Shown piece by piece: positions 37,887 to 46,744 of a stretch of 59,796 nt of DNA; positions within the stretch are counted from its first letter, which is position 1; every line of letters starts with the position of its first letter. Location of the stretch: the NCBI RefSeq assembly GCF_030209745.1, contig NZ_JARVRJ010000018.1, positions 1 through 59,796 of the forward strand, written 5' to 3'. The position numbers and the translations under genes were made by a program. The notes under the pieces were generated by a model. It did no database searches and had not been told where the DNA came from. It saw nothing but the letters and a program-made list of their open reading frames with translations. The stretch comes from Arthrobacter sp. fls2-241-R2A-200 (GTDB lineage: Bacteria; Actinomycetota; Actinomycetes; Actinomycetales; Micrococcaceae).

Positions 37887-39284
37887 GCGTCGCTTCGTTG
37901 ACGTGAAGAGCCATCGTGCGATGGTCAGTGAGAACTGTCTAGGAATCTCACGAGAGGACACAAACACACGATGGCTCTTGACCAGTCTGCCCTGTTGGAC
38001 CTGCTTGGCCAACTGAAACTCACCGATGTCACGGACCGGGTTCGCTCGGCCACGGAGAAGCTCTACCAGGAGCTCATCGACGCGGAAGCGACCGCGTTTA
38101 TCGGCGCTGGCCCGTTCGAACGCACCGATGAGCGCATGACGCGCCGCAACGGGACGCGCCCCAGGACCTTGGCCACGACGGCCGGGGACCTGGAATTGAA
38201 GATCCCGAAGCTGCGGCAGGGCTCATTCTTCCCCTCCTTGCTCGAACGGCGCCGCCGCGTGGACCAGGCCCTGTTCGCTGTCGTAATGGAGGCGTACCTG
38301 CACGGGGTCTCAACCCGGAAAGTCGACGATCTGGTCAAGGCTCTCGGGGCTGATTCCGGGATTTCCAAGTCCGAGGTGTCACGGATCTGCGCCGACCTCG
38401 ACGCGGAGGTCGGCGCGTTCCGTGACCGGGATTTGTCCGCCTTGGGCTACCCGTACGTGTTTCTTGACGCGACGTATTGCAAGGCGCGCGTGAATCACCG
38501 GGTGGTGTCCCAGGCGATCGTCGTCGCGTTCGGTGTCGCCGCGGACGGACGCCGGGAGGTGCTCGGGTTCGACGTCGGCGACAGTGAAAACGAGGCGTTC
38601 TGGACGGAGTTCCTCCGCTCGCTCAAGACCCGGGGCCTGGGCGGGGTCAAGCTCGTCATCTCCGACGCCCACACCGGGCTCAAGAAGGCCATCAACACTG
38701 TCTTTCAGGGCGCATCGTGGCAGCGCTGTCGTGTGCACTTCATGCGCAACGTGCTCTCGACCGTGCCCAAGGGCGCCCAGGAGATGGTGGCGTCGATCAT
38801 TCGAACGGTGTTCGCCCAGCCCGATGCCGGGCATGTGAACACCCAGTTCGACGAGGTCGCCCGCATGTTGGGTAAGTCCCACCCGAAGGTCGCCCGGATG
38901 CTCCACGACGCCCGTGAAGACGTTCTCGCGTTCTGCGGGTTCCCACAGAAACATTGGCGGCAGGTCTGGTCCACCAACCCGATGGAGCGCGTGAACAAGG
39001 AAATCAAACGACGCACCGACGTTGTGGGAGTGTTCCCCAACCCCGCCGCACTGCTGCGCCTGGCCGGAGCGGTCCTCGTCGAGCAGCACGACGAGTGGGA
39101 AGCCGGGGACCGCCGCTACCTCTCCGAAGCATCCATGCAAGAACTCAGCGCACCCGGCACGCCGGCGGCCGCGCACGTCGAGGAGGTGGTTCCCATTCCC
39201 GAACTCGCTGCGGCATAATCGAAACCAGCTGACCCGCACGGGGTCGAGAAACTCCACCACTCAGCGGGACGTGACCAAAAGACA
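37840..39284 (+). mobile_element. IS256-family insertion sequence with 8-bp target duplication
   Basis: The element spans 37848-39276 (1429 bp). Left end GGTCACGTCCCG (37848 on) is matched by the inverted right end ending CGGGACGTGACC (39276), with similarity running about 30 bp per end. Both ends are flanked by AAAAGACA (37840-37847 and 39277-39284), a perfect 8-bp duplication of the size expected for IS256. One transposase gene fills it. Intact ends, gene and duplication point to a recent insertion. Confidence 0.93.
37971..39218 (+). CDS. IS256-family transposase
   Basis: A full-length 415-aa DDE transposase. The catalytic residues are Asp166 (VFLDATYCK), Asp232 (ISDAHTG) and Glu339 (NPMERVNKEIKRR), the latter in the family signature. 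The region RRNGTRPRTLATTAGDLELKIPKLR is typical of the N-terminal DNA-binding part. It starts 123 bases inside the left end. Probably active. Confidence 0.95.
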   Translation: MALDQSALLDLLGQLKLTDVTDRVRSATEKLYQELIDAEATAFIGAGPFERTDERMTRRNGTRPRTLATTAGDLELKIPKLRQGSFFPSLLERRRRVDQALFAVVMEAYLHGVSTRKVDDLVKALGADSGISKSEVSRICADLDAEVGAFRDRDLSALGYPYVFLDATYCKARVNHRVVSQAIVVAFGVAADGRREVLGFDVGDSENEAFWTEFLRSLKTRGLGGVKLVISDAHTGLKKAINTVFQGASWQRCRVHFMRNVLSTVPKGAQEMVASIIRTVFAQPDAGHVNTQFDEVARMLGKSHPKVARMLHDAREDVLAFCGFPQKHWRQVWSTNPMERVNKEIKRRTDVVGVFPNPAALLRLAGAVLVEQHDEWEAGDRRYLSEASMQELSAPGTPAAAHVEEVVPIPELAAA

Positions 39285-39494
39285 CTGGACCTCGAAAGTT
39301 GAACTGACCCAGTAAGCGCCTAACGCGAGGGGCCTGGACACTGCCCAGTGCCAGGCCCCAGCGGGCAAGGCCCCGGCTGAATCGAAAGGCCTCCGGCGCG
39401 TCCCCTAGTCTTCCTGTGGCGCTTCGAACGGGACATCCTGGCTTCAGGGCCGTCAGAGCCAAAGGCGCGCCGGACCGGCGGAGATGACAGCCCC
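39285..39494. other. Old 3' flank of the esterase gene
   Basis: The sequence right after the element (CTGGACCTCGAAAGTTGA) continues the esterase frame when the IS and one duplication copy are removed. The remainder, up to the small gene at 39495, holds no gene I can support. Confidence 0.6.
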
Positions 39495-39740
39495 CTAATC
39501 TGTCAGTGCGTCAGTTACAAGAGTCGCATCACGAGCATCAATCATCCGCCGGCCCATTCCGCCGTCGGCCCAAACCCAGAAGCAAGATTGATCAGGCATC
39601 ACCTCGTCCACGATGCCGCTGACAGTTTCATGCCCAAGCCGTAGCGTGAGTTTGTTGCCGGGCGTAAGGATTTCCGGAGTAAGGCGCATCCCCGAAGGTG
39701 CGGGGGATGCCTTCTCGGGGAGATTCACAGAGTTCTTCAA
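39495..39740 (-). CDS. Small hypothetical protein (81 aa)
   Basis: A TTG-started gene with AAAGGA six bases upstream. The product has a Pro-rich start followed by TPGNKLTLRLGHETVSGIVDEVMPDQSCFWVWADGGMGRRMI, which looks like a short SH3-like beta fold. I do not recognise a family. It follows the 76-aa gene on the same strand. Confidence 0.6.
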   Translation of the reverse strand: MKNSVNLPEKASPAPSGMRLTPEILTPGNKLTLRLGHETVSGIVDEVMPDQSCFWVWADGGMGRRMIDARDATLVTDALTD

Positions 39741-39827
39741 AAGTATCCTTTCCGATGGATGAACGCCGCTGCAGTGGTTTGCTCGCCCGCCGGCCGAAGC
39801 TATCGGCTCGAGGCCTTTCCCGGCTGG

Positions 39828-40058
39828 TTAGCTGCGTTCATGCTGCTGCCGTATCAGCCCAAAGGGGACTGCAGGATGCGCCCGGACGATATACCTGCCA
39901 ACGTCGATCCGCGTTACCAGGATTCCAGTCCGGTGTTCGGTGGCGGCCTCCTGCACGACGCCTATTGCCTTTGTCAGGGCATCGTCCACCTCAGCCGCTT
40001 GCTTGACATGTACTTCCAACATGCCGGGTTTCTCCAGCTTCGGATTCTCGAATTGCAT
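39828..40058 (-). CDS. Small conserved-looking protein (76 aa)
   Basis: The product MQFENPKLEKPGMLEVHVKQ continues AAEVDDALTKAIGVVQEAATEHRTGILVTRIDVGRYIVRAHPAVPFGLI. It has a compact alternating helix/strand pattern and a proper AGGAA ribosome site before the ATG. It seems a real small cytoplasmic protein, similar in style to uncharacterised actinobacterial proteins of this size. It lies 74 bases downstream of the oxidoreductase gene on the same strand. Confidence 0.65.
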   Translation of the reverse strand: MQFENPKLEKPGMLEVHVKQAAEVDDALTKAIGVVQEAATEHRTGILVTRIDVGRYIVRAHPAVPFGLIRQQHERS

Positions 40059-40131
40059 GGTCTGTTCCTATTCATGGTCTAGCTGCTGCACAGTCTTTGG
40101 CGCCGGCCGGAGTAGGCGGCAAGGAGTTCTG

Positions 40132-41118
40132 TCAGGGGCGCGGTTGCAGTCCTGCCGCGCTGTAGATTGCGTCGAGTGTGTGGATTTGGCGCACTGCTGC
40201 CGCGCAATCCGTCTCAGCTTCCGACTTTCCTCGGATGGAATCCCGAAAGGCTTCCAACTGGTAGGTGTATGTGGACTTACGGCTGGTGCGTTCTGTGCGT
40301 CGACCAGCAATGCCCTTGACTTCAACCTGGCTTCCCATATGGGGGTGGTAGGGGCGGGTTACCTGCATCTGTCCGGTTTCGCCGTGAACGACCAATGCCA
40401 TGCTGAAGAGCTGGCGGGACCAAAGCGATGACACGACCTGGGCGCTCACCCCGTTGTCGAAGTGCATTGTGGCCTCCACGCGGCGATCCACGCCATTGCG
40501 CATCCAGGCCTGCGAGTCCCCTACTTGCGGGGTCTGTCCAAAGAGGCCGGTGAGTGTTCGCACGGGGTAATACCCAATGTCGAGGAGACTGCCGCCGCCC
40601 AGCCTCAGGTTCCATCTGATGTCCCTGCCTGGCGGGATCGGGATGCAGAACGTTGCCCGCGCGGAGTGAACTTTCCCTATCTCACCCGACGCAAGAATCT
40701 CCCGCAGCCGCCCATGCAACGGGTGATAGTGGGTGTGATACGCCTCCATCACTACCCGGTCTGAGTTCGCCGCGAACGATGCTACAGATTCTGCTGCGGC
40801 CGTGTTGCTCGTGAAGGGCTTCTCCACGAGTACATGCTTACCTGCCTGAAGGGACGCGATCGTCCATTCTGCATGCAGGGCAGCGGGCAAAGGGACATAA
40901 ACGGCGTCAATGTCAGGGTCAGCGAGCATTGACTCATACGAGGAGTGGACGCGCGGGATGTCGTGCTTGTCCGCGTATGCCCGGGCACGGTCAATGTTGC
41001 GTGCTGCGGTTGCGGTGACATGGACTCCATTCACCAGTCGTGCCGGGGCCAGGAGCGCTTCATTGGCTATTCGGGCAGCACCCAAAACTCCTATGCGGAT
41101 AGGTTTTGTATCAGGCAT
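40132..41118 (-). CDS. Gfo/Idh/MocA family sugar oxidoreductase
   Basis: A 328-aa NAD(P)-dependent enzyme. It has an N-terminal Rossmann domain (IRIGVLGAARIANEALL), the family signature GKHVLVEKPF (catalytic Lys-Pro pair near residue 100) and a C-terminal substrate domain with GGSLLDIGYYPV. Overall it resembles D-xylose 1-dehydrogenase/dihydrodiol dehydrogenase members. Next to glycosidases, oxidation of a released sugar (xylose or glucose) or of a glycoside is likely. It is transcribed in the same direction as the lacI gene upstream. Confidence 0.88.
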   Translation of the reverse strand: MPDTKPIRIGVLGAARIANEALLAPARLVNGVHVTATAARNIDRARAYADKHDIPRVHSSYESMLADPDIDAVYVPLPAALHAEWTIASLQAGKHVLVEKPFTSNTAAAESVASFAANSDRVVMEAYHTHYHPLHGRLREILASGEIGKVHSARATFCIPIPPGRDIRWNLRLGGGSLLDIGYYPVRTLTGLFGQTPQVGDSQAWMRNGVDRRVEATMHFDNGVSAQVVSSLWSRQLFSMALVVHGETGQMQVTRPYHPHMGSQVEVKGIAGRRTERTSRKSTYTYQLEAFRDSIRGKSEAETDCAAAVRQIHTLDAIYSAAGLQPRP

Positions 41119-41453
41119 TGTCGCCCTGCTTCCTCTTGATTGTGAAGGGGATTGCGAGGTCCCGGCGGGGCCCGGCTATGGGCTGCTTGGCGTTCAGCGG
41201 TGAGAGTGCGGCTTCGGCGCCAAGGGGATGCGTGGTCCGGCACCGAAGGAGAGAGGATAAAACCAGCTTGACGCCGATTACTTGTCAGCACGGGCTCAGC
41301 AGCGCTCGTGGCACGTCTTTTGGAGCGCCGGGGCAGCGTCAATTCAGGGCGTCGGAAGCAGTGGTTGTTTGCTCATCTGGACTTCGGCGGAGACCCGGGG
41401 CGCCGGTCTCCCTGTACTCCGGAATTTTGTGGGGCGGAGCGGCAGGGTTTGAT
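41119..41453. other. Intergenic region between lacI and the oxidoreductase gene
   Basis: About 335 bases without a supported gene. A hairpin GGAGACC/GGTCTCC (41389-41411) lies 43 bases beyond the lacI stop and could end that transcript. No operator copy was found. Confidence 0.5.
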
Positions 41454-42419
41454 TTATGTTGTTGCCCGCTGAACAAGGTCCATTTGAACCTCGACTACTT
41501 CCTCGCGGTTGTTGTCTTTGTCCAGCCGGTTGAGCAGTTGCTGGAGTGAGCCTTGCGTGGCCTGATTGGGGTCGTATCCAATTGTGGTCAGAGGCGGGAC
41601 GGTAAGGCGGGACAATGGTGTGTTGTCCATGCCGATGAGCGCGATGTCGTCCGGCACCTTCCAGCCCTTCTCCGTGGCTGCGTAGAGAAGTGCGGTTGCC
41701 ACGTCGTCGTTGTAACAGGCGACGGCGAAGCCGGGGAGTTCCAGTTCTTCCAGCGCAGACCGTGCGTCTTCGGGCGCGACGTCCAGGTGCAGGATGCGTG
41801 GTTGGTCGAGTCCGCACAGTCGGCATTCCTCGATAAAGGCGCGTTCACGCGCGCCGCCGAACGGGTCGCTGCGGGCATCGCGCAAGTGGGCATACGCGAG
41901 CGAGCGGTAACCCCGCTCGATCAGGTGCCGAGCCTGGAGCGTTCCGATCCGCGCATTGACATCAGCGTTGCTGGACTCATCGGGCTCAAGCACCTCAACG
42001 CCACGGCGGACAAGTAAATCCCGCTGTCCAGCAGGCAGTGCAGTAAGGGTCAAAACAGCCCGAGGCTTCATTCCAACGACAAGCCTGTCCAGGGAAGCCT
42101 CAGTGGACGTGGACAGACGCAGAACTAAGGTGAGGCCTCGTCTGGCTAGTTCCTCCGTGAGTGACCCGTAAATGTCCTGAAGATTGCGGCCAAAGGTTGT
42201 GTCGGGGATCAGGGCGATCACGATGTCGCTCGAGCCGCGGGCAAGGGTGCGACCAGCTGACGATGGTTCATAGCCGAGCTCAGCCACCGCCTGGGCAACT
42301 CGTGCCTGGGTTTCCTCAGCGAAGTACTCGGCACGGCCGTTAAGGATCTGGCTCACAGTTGAGCGGGAAACCCCCGCACGGGTCGCCACATCTTGACTAG
42401 TTGGAATCACGACGACCAC
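41454..42419 (-). CDS. LacI-family transcriptional regulator 1
   Basis: A 321-aa repressor with an N-terminal helix-turn-helix (SQDVATRAGVSRSTVSQILNGR, about residues 8-29) and hinge, then a periplasmic-binding-like effector domain (DIVIALIPDTTFG onward, with IALIGMDNTPLSRLTVPPLTTI near the C terminus). It is divergent from GH2, and five LacI-type palindromes fill the gap, one only 36 bases before its own start. It therefore very probably represses both itself and the GH2 operon, and perhaps the similar sites elsewhere in the island. The start at a run of GTG codons is approximate by a few residues. Confidence 0.92.
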   Translation of the reverse strand: MVVVIPTSQDVATRAGVSRSTVSQILNGRAEYFAEETQARVAQAVAELGYEPSSAGRTLARGSSDIVIALIPDTTFGRNLQDIYGSLTEELARRGLTLVLRLSTSTEASLDRLVVGMKPRAVLTLTALPAGQRDLLVRRGVEVLEPDESSNADVNARIGTLQARHLIERGYRSLAYAHLRDARSDPFGGARERAFIEECRLCGLDQPRILHLDVAPEDARSALEELELPGFAVACYNDDVATALLYAATEKGWKVPDDIALIGMDNTPLSRLTVPPLTTIGYDPNQATQGSLQQLLNRLDKDNNREEVVEVQMDLVQRATT

Positions 42420-42454
42420 CTTTCATCTGCTCAGCTCCTTACTAAAAAAATACC

Positions 42455-42742
42455 TTGACACGCGACAACCTCCGTCGTTTCGTGACCGTAAGCCAGAAAG
42501 CGGAAACCGGAGGTGCGGACCCAGACGGGCTGATGAGCCGATCCTAAGCCAAAGCAAGCACTCGTTGACACGTGACAACCAGCGAGGCTACCAGCAAGTG
42601 TAGGGCACAAACTAAAGCCCGACCAGAAAATGTTGTCACGCGGCAATGGCGCTCCTGCAAACCCCGCCTTGAACCCAACGGGGGTGACGGTAGCTGGTTG
42701 ACGCGTGTCAATTACCGTGCTTTCCTTATTGTCACGCGTCAA
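42455..42742. promoter_or_regulatory. Five LacI-type operators between lacI and GH2
   Basis: Sites are TTGACACGCGACAA (42455-42468), TTGACACGTGACAA (42565-42578), TTGTCACGCGGCAA (42633-42646), TTGACGCGTGTCAA (42698-42711) and TTGTCACGCGTCAA (42729-42742). All are near-palindromes with outer TTG...CAA arms. The last two centres are 31 bp apart, as in the pair before the first MFS gene. The 355-base gap holds no gene. Confidence 0.75.
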
Positions 42743-42774
42743 TATGACTCAAAACAACGAAGTTCAGGAGTGAC

Positions 42775-45255
42775 ATGTCTAGGAACCCGTTCAATGAAGG
42801 ATGGGCTGTCCGCACCAAGGTGAGTGCCTTCGCGGAATTGGGAGGAGCGGGTTCGGAATGGGTGAGTGTCACTCTTCCGCATGATGCCCAGATATCCAGC
42901 CAACGGCGGAGCGACGCTCCAAGCGGGGCGGCTGGAGGCTACTTTCCCAGCGGGGCCTTTGAGTACCGCAAGACCCTCTCGGTCGACGAGGGGGATCAGG
43001 GGAAGGTCTTCGTCCTTGAGTTCGACGGCGTCTACCGGGATGCGATGGTTTACGTCAATGGTGCCCTCGCCGGCCAGCATGCGTTCGGCTACTCCCGCTT
43101 TACGGTAAGAATTGACCCTTACCTGCGTTTTGGATCAACAAACGAGATTCGCGTGGCGTGCCGGGCGCACCAGGACAGCCGCTGGTACACCGGTGCCGGC
43201 ATCTACCGGGACGTGCATCTGATCGTCAAAGAGCCTGTGCACATCAATGTCGACGGTGTCCGGATCACCTCTGACGATATCGACAGTGAACGTGCCGTTG
43301 TCGAAGTCGCCGCTGAGATCACCAACTTCAGTGCCCTCACCACCACGGTGGAGGTGACGTCCTCGATTAATGAGGAAGGGATTGCGGAGGCCGCCACCGG
43401 CCGGTCGCCTCTCACTCTCCTTCCGGGGACGTCAGCTGTGGTCAGGCACCGGCTGTACGTGGACAGCCCTGCGCTCTGGAGCGTGGATTTTCCGTCGCTG
43501 TACACCTGCGTCCTGCAGGTGTGCGCAGAGGGTCGGGTGTTGGACAAGGAAAGCATTCCGTTTGGCATTCGCCGGCTTCAGATCGACCCCAGACGGGGGC
43601 TTCGCATCAACGGTGAGACGGTAAAGCTTCGCGGGGCGTGCGTGCATCACGACAACGGCCCTTTGGGTGCTGCCACCATCGCCGCCGCAGAGGAGCGGCG
43701 TGTGCGGTTGCTGAAGGAAGCTGGTTTCAACGCCATCAGAAGCTCGCACAACCCGGCCAGCTCAGCATTGCTGGAGGCGTGCGACCGTTTGGGGATGCTG
43801 GTCATCGACGAGGCCTTCGACGTCTGGACCTCAAGCAAATCGGACTTTGACTACGCCACCGATTTCGTTCAGTGGTGGGAACGCGACTTGGAAGCGATGG
43901 TCGCAAAAGACCGCAACCATCCAAGCGTGATCATGTACTCGATCGGCAATGAGATCCCGGAGACCGGTGCCCGCGACGGGGGTATCTGGAGCCGGCGGCT
44001 GGCCGAAAAACTGCGCTCCCTGGACTCGAGCCGGCCCATCACCAATGGAATTAACGGATTTGTCTCGAGTCTGGATCTTGTGCTCGCCGGAATGAAGCAG
44101 CACCAGGCCGCCTCCGATGGCTCCGGCGCCGGTGTCAACGGGATGATGACACAGGTCGGGGACATGATGAACCAGATTTCCGCCTCTGAGATGGTCAGCG
44201 AACGGACTGCCGAGTCCTTTTCGGTGCTTGATGTGGCGGGAATGAATTACGGCGATGGCCGCTATGTCCTGGACAAGACGTTGTTCCCGAACAGGGTCAT
44301 CGTCGGCACCGAGACCTTTCCGGGGCAGATAGCCCGCAACTGGGAACTGGTGGAGGCCCACAGCCACGTGATCGGGGACTTCACATGGACCGGTTGGGAC
44401 TACCTTGGTGAAGCCGGACTCGGCTCGGTCGGATACGCCGACTCGGAATCCGGTGCTGCTGCCATGGTGGCCAGGCCGTACCCGTGGCTTTCGGCATGGT
44501 CCGGCGACCTCGACATCACGGGGCAGCGGCGCCCTGCCTCCTATTACCGTGAGGTTGTCTTCGGACTTCGCTCCCGCCCCTATATTGCCGTCCACCGCCC
44601 GGAGTTCCATGGCCGCGCCCCGCTTCAGACCCCGTGGTCCTGGAGCGACGCGATCGAAAGCTGGACGTGGGAAGGATTCGAAGGTTGCCCGGTCCACGTG
44701 GAGGTCTATTCCGACGCCGACGAGGTCGAACTCATCCTCAACGGCAAGAGCGTAGGCAGAACCGCTGTCGGGGCGGACCTGGCGTTCCGGGCGGACTTCG
44801 ACTTCACCTACGAGCCGGGCCAGCTCACCGCTGTGGCCTACTCAGACGGGATAGAACAATCCCGGACACATCTCAGTACCGCTGAAAAGCGAATTAGCCT
44901 TGAAGCTCAGGCTGACCGGGAACAGCTCACCCCAGACACCCGTGACCTTGCCTTTGTCGCTATCGCCGTCACTGACGGTAACGGCATCATCCACCCCGGC
45001 AAGGACCGCGCTGTGACGGTGACAGTCAGCGGTGCCGGACGGCTCCAGGCACTTGGCAGTGCAAACCCCGCGACGGAAGAGACGTTCGCTGGTCCTACCC
45101 GGACGACCTTTGACGGCCGGGCAATCGCGATCATCCGCCCGGTCGGAGAAGGCGATATCTACGTGACGGTAGATGCTGCCGACTGCGAAACGGTCAGGCT
45201 TCAGCTCCGCTCCGTTGCCAGCACCACGAGTGCTGACCGGCTGCTCGTCTCCTAA
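42775..45255 (+). CDS. GH2 glycoside hydrolase (beta-galactosidase-like)
   Basis: An 826-aa family 2 enzyme. It has an N-terminal sugar-binding sandwich (GAFEYRKTL, YVNGALAGQH, SRWYTGAGIYRDVHL), immunoglobulin-like domains, a TIM barrel with LRGACVHHDNGPLGA, acid/base Glu393 in SIGNEIPETG and probable nucleophile Glu513 in VGTETFPG, and two more beta domains. Activity could be beta-galactosidase, beta-glucuronidase, beta-mannosidase or alpha-L-arabinofuranosidase/arabinopyranosidase. No signal peptide. It is the first gene of an operon with MFS copy 2, GH3 copy 2, GH43 and GH1, controlled by the operators just upstream. Confidence 0.92.
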   Translation: MSRNPFNEGWAVRTKVSAFAELGGAGSEWVSVTLPHDAQISSQRRSDAPSGAAGGYFPSGAFEYRKTLSVDEGDQGKVFVLEFDGVYRDAMVYVNGALAGQHAFGYSRFTVRIDPYLRFGSTNEIRVACRAHQDSRWYTGAGIYRDVHLIVKEPVHINVDGVRITSDDIDSERAVVEVAAEITNFSALTTTVEVTSSINEEGIAEAATGRSPLTLLPGTSAVVRHRLYVDSPALWSVDFPSLYTCVLQVCAEGRVLDKESIPFGIRRLQIDPRRGLRINGETVKLRGACVHHDNGPLGAATIAAAEERRVRLLKEAGFNAIRSSHNPASSALLEACDRLGMLVIDEAFDVWTSSKSDFDYATDFVQWWERDLEAMVAKDRNHPSVIMYSIGNEIPETGARDGGIWSRRLAEKLRSLDSSRPITNGINGFVSSLDLVLAGMKQHQAASDGSGAGVNGMMTQVGDMMNQISASEMVSERTAESFSVLDVAGMNYGDGRYVLDKTLFPNRVIVGTETFPGQIARNWELVEAHSHVIGDFTWTGWDYLGEAGLGSVGYADSESGAAAMVARPYPWLSAWSGDLDITGQRRPASYYREVVFGLRSRPYIAVHRPEFHGRAPLQTPWSWSDAIESWTWEGFEGCPVHVEVYSDADEVELILNGKSVGRTAVGADLAFRADFDFTYEPGQLTAVAYSDGIEQSRTHLSTAEKRISLEAQADREQLTPDTRDLAFVAIAVTDGNGIIHPGKDRAVTVTVSGAGRLQALGSANPATEETFAGPTRTTFDGRAIAIIRPVGEGDIYVTVDAADCETVRLQLRSVASTTSADRLLVS

Positions 45256-45319
45256 AACCCCGGGGGCATTGTGCGCCCCAATCAAATTAACCCCCGCTTT
45301 TCCGACAACGGAGTCCTCC

Positions 45320-46666
45320 ATGACAAACAACAGTGACATTCCGCCAACAACCGCCACTATGAGTGGTGGTCCAGCAGAGGTGGAAGAAGAACGCATCCAG
45401 CTCACCCGCCCTGCGAACGCGGAGGGTGACCTCCCAAAGGTGGGTGCCCGGTACATCTGGTTCATTTTGCTCGGATTGTTCGGCGCCTACATCGCCCTGG
45501 TGACCCCGATCGCGCTTTCCCTGGCGATCCGCATCAAAGAAATTGCACCGGACAACGAAGAGTATCTGGGCTACGTCATCGGTTCCGCCGCGGTTGTATC
45601 CCTCTTTTCGGGCCCCATCACAGGCGTGCTGAGCGACCGCACCCGTACACGCTTCGGCCGGCGGCGGCCATGGCTTGTTGGCGGTGCCATCCTTGGCACC
45701 ATCGGGTTGCTGGTCATCGCCATCGCACCGAGCGTCCTGATCGTCGCAGTCGGCTGGGTCATCACGACCCTGGGCTGGAACACTGTCATCGGCAGCTTCA
45801 CCAATTCCCAGGCCGACCGCCTACCCGAATCCCAGCGCGGAAAGGTCGGGGGGCTTGTCGGGTTCGTCACCATGTCTGCCCCGGTCGCTGGTTCCATCCT
45901 TGGCGGCATCCTCGCCACGGATGCCGTGTTGCTGTTCATGGTGCCGGGCGTGATCGGCGTGATCCTCGTGCTCCTGTTCGCCTTCGTCGTACCGGAGGAC
46001 GACAGCCGGATGCGCACATTCGATGACAAACTCGATCTCCGGTTCATGCTGTCCAAGTTCGTCTACAACCCGCGCCAGTACCCCGACTTCTCATGGAACT
46101 GGCTCGGCCGATTCCTGTTCTACTTCGGTCTGACGCTCAACTCGACTTTCACCGCGTTCTTTTTCGCACAACGGCTAAACCTCGAAGTCACCCAAATCGG
46201 TGGACTGATAGCCATCGCCGGGCTGATTGGCGTCGTGACCGTGATTGTAGGATCCATCGGTGGCGGATTCCTGTCTGATAAGTTGCATCGCCGCAAACCG
46301 TTTGTCCTGGGTTCTGGTGCCATGTTCTCCGTCGGAGCGGTCATGATGGCGTTGTCTAACGACCTTCCGATGCTGATGGTTGGTGCCGCAATAACCAACC
46401 TTGGCCTGGGCATCTTCTCCGCCGTGGACCAGGCACTGGTACTGGACGTACTCCCGGAAAGGGATACCGACGCCGGACGCTTCGTAGGCATCAACGGGCT
46501 CGCCAATTCTTTGGCACAATCCGCTGCTCCTCTGATTGCGCCGCTGTTCCTGGGAATCGGGGTTGCTTCGGCAGCCGAAAAGAATTACTCGCTGCTCTAC
46601 CTCATAGCCGCTGCTTTCACGGTCGCAGGCGGCATTGTCGTCCTGAAAGTCAAAACCGTACGCTGA
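45320..46666 (+). CDS. MFS sugar/glycoside transporter (SUT/GPH-like), copy 2
   Basis: A 448-aa 12-segment carrier with the loop SDRTRTRFGRRRPW, closely related to the copy at 33044 along its length (for example FSAVDQALVLDVLPERDT in both). The N-terminal 50 residues are hydrophilic. I chose ATG 45320, with GGAG nearby; the open frame extends further but into the GH2 3' end. It is likely the importer for the substrate of the adjacent GH2/GH3/GH43/GH1 enzymes. Confidence 0.9.
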   Translation: MTNNSDIPPTTATMSGGPAEVEEERIQLTRPANAEGDLPKVGARYIWFILLGLFGAYIALVTPIALSLAIRIKEIAPDNEEYLGYVIGSAAVVSLFSGPITGVLSDRTRTRFGRRRPWLVGGAILGTIGLLVIAIAPSVLIVAVGWVITTLGWNTVIGSFTNSQADRLPESQRGKVGGLVGFVTMSAPVAGSILGGILATDAVLLFMVPGVIGVILVLLFAFVVPEDDSRMRTFDDKLDLRFMLSKFVYNPRQYPDFSWNWLGRFLFYFGLTLNSTFTAFFFAQRLNLEVTQIGGLIAIAGLIGVVTVIVGSIGGGFLSDKLHRRKPFVLGSGAMFSVGAVMMALSNDLPMLMVGAAITNLGLGIFSAVDQALVLDVLPERDTDAGRFVGINGLANSLAQSAAPLIAPLFLGIGVASAAEKNYSLLYLIAAAFTVAGGIVVLKVKTVR

Positions 46667-46744
46667 CCCGCTTCAACATGCGCACGCGTCGCCGAGCGGC
46701 GCACTCTATCCGAAGGGGGGCTGCCCCCGCCGAACAGGAATCCC

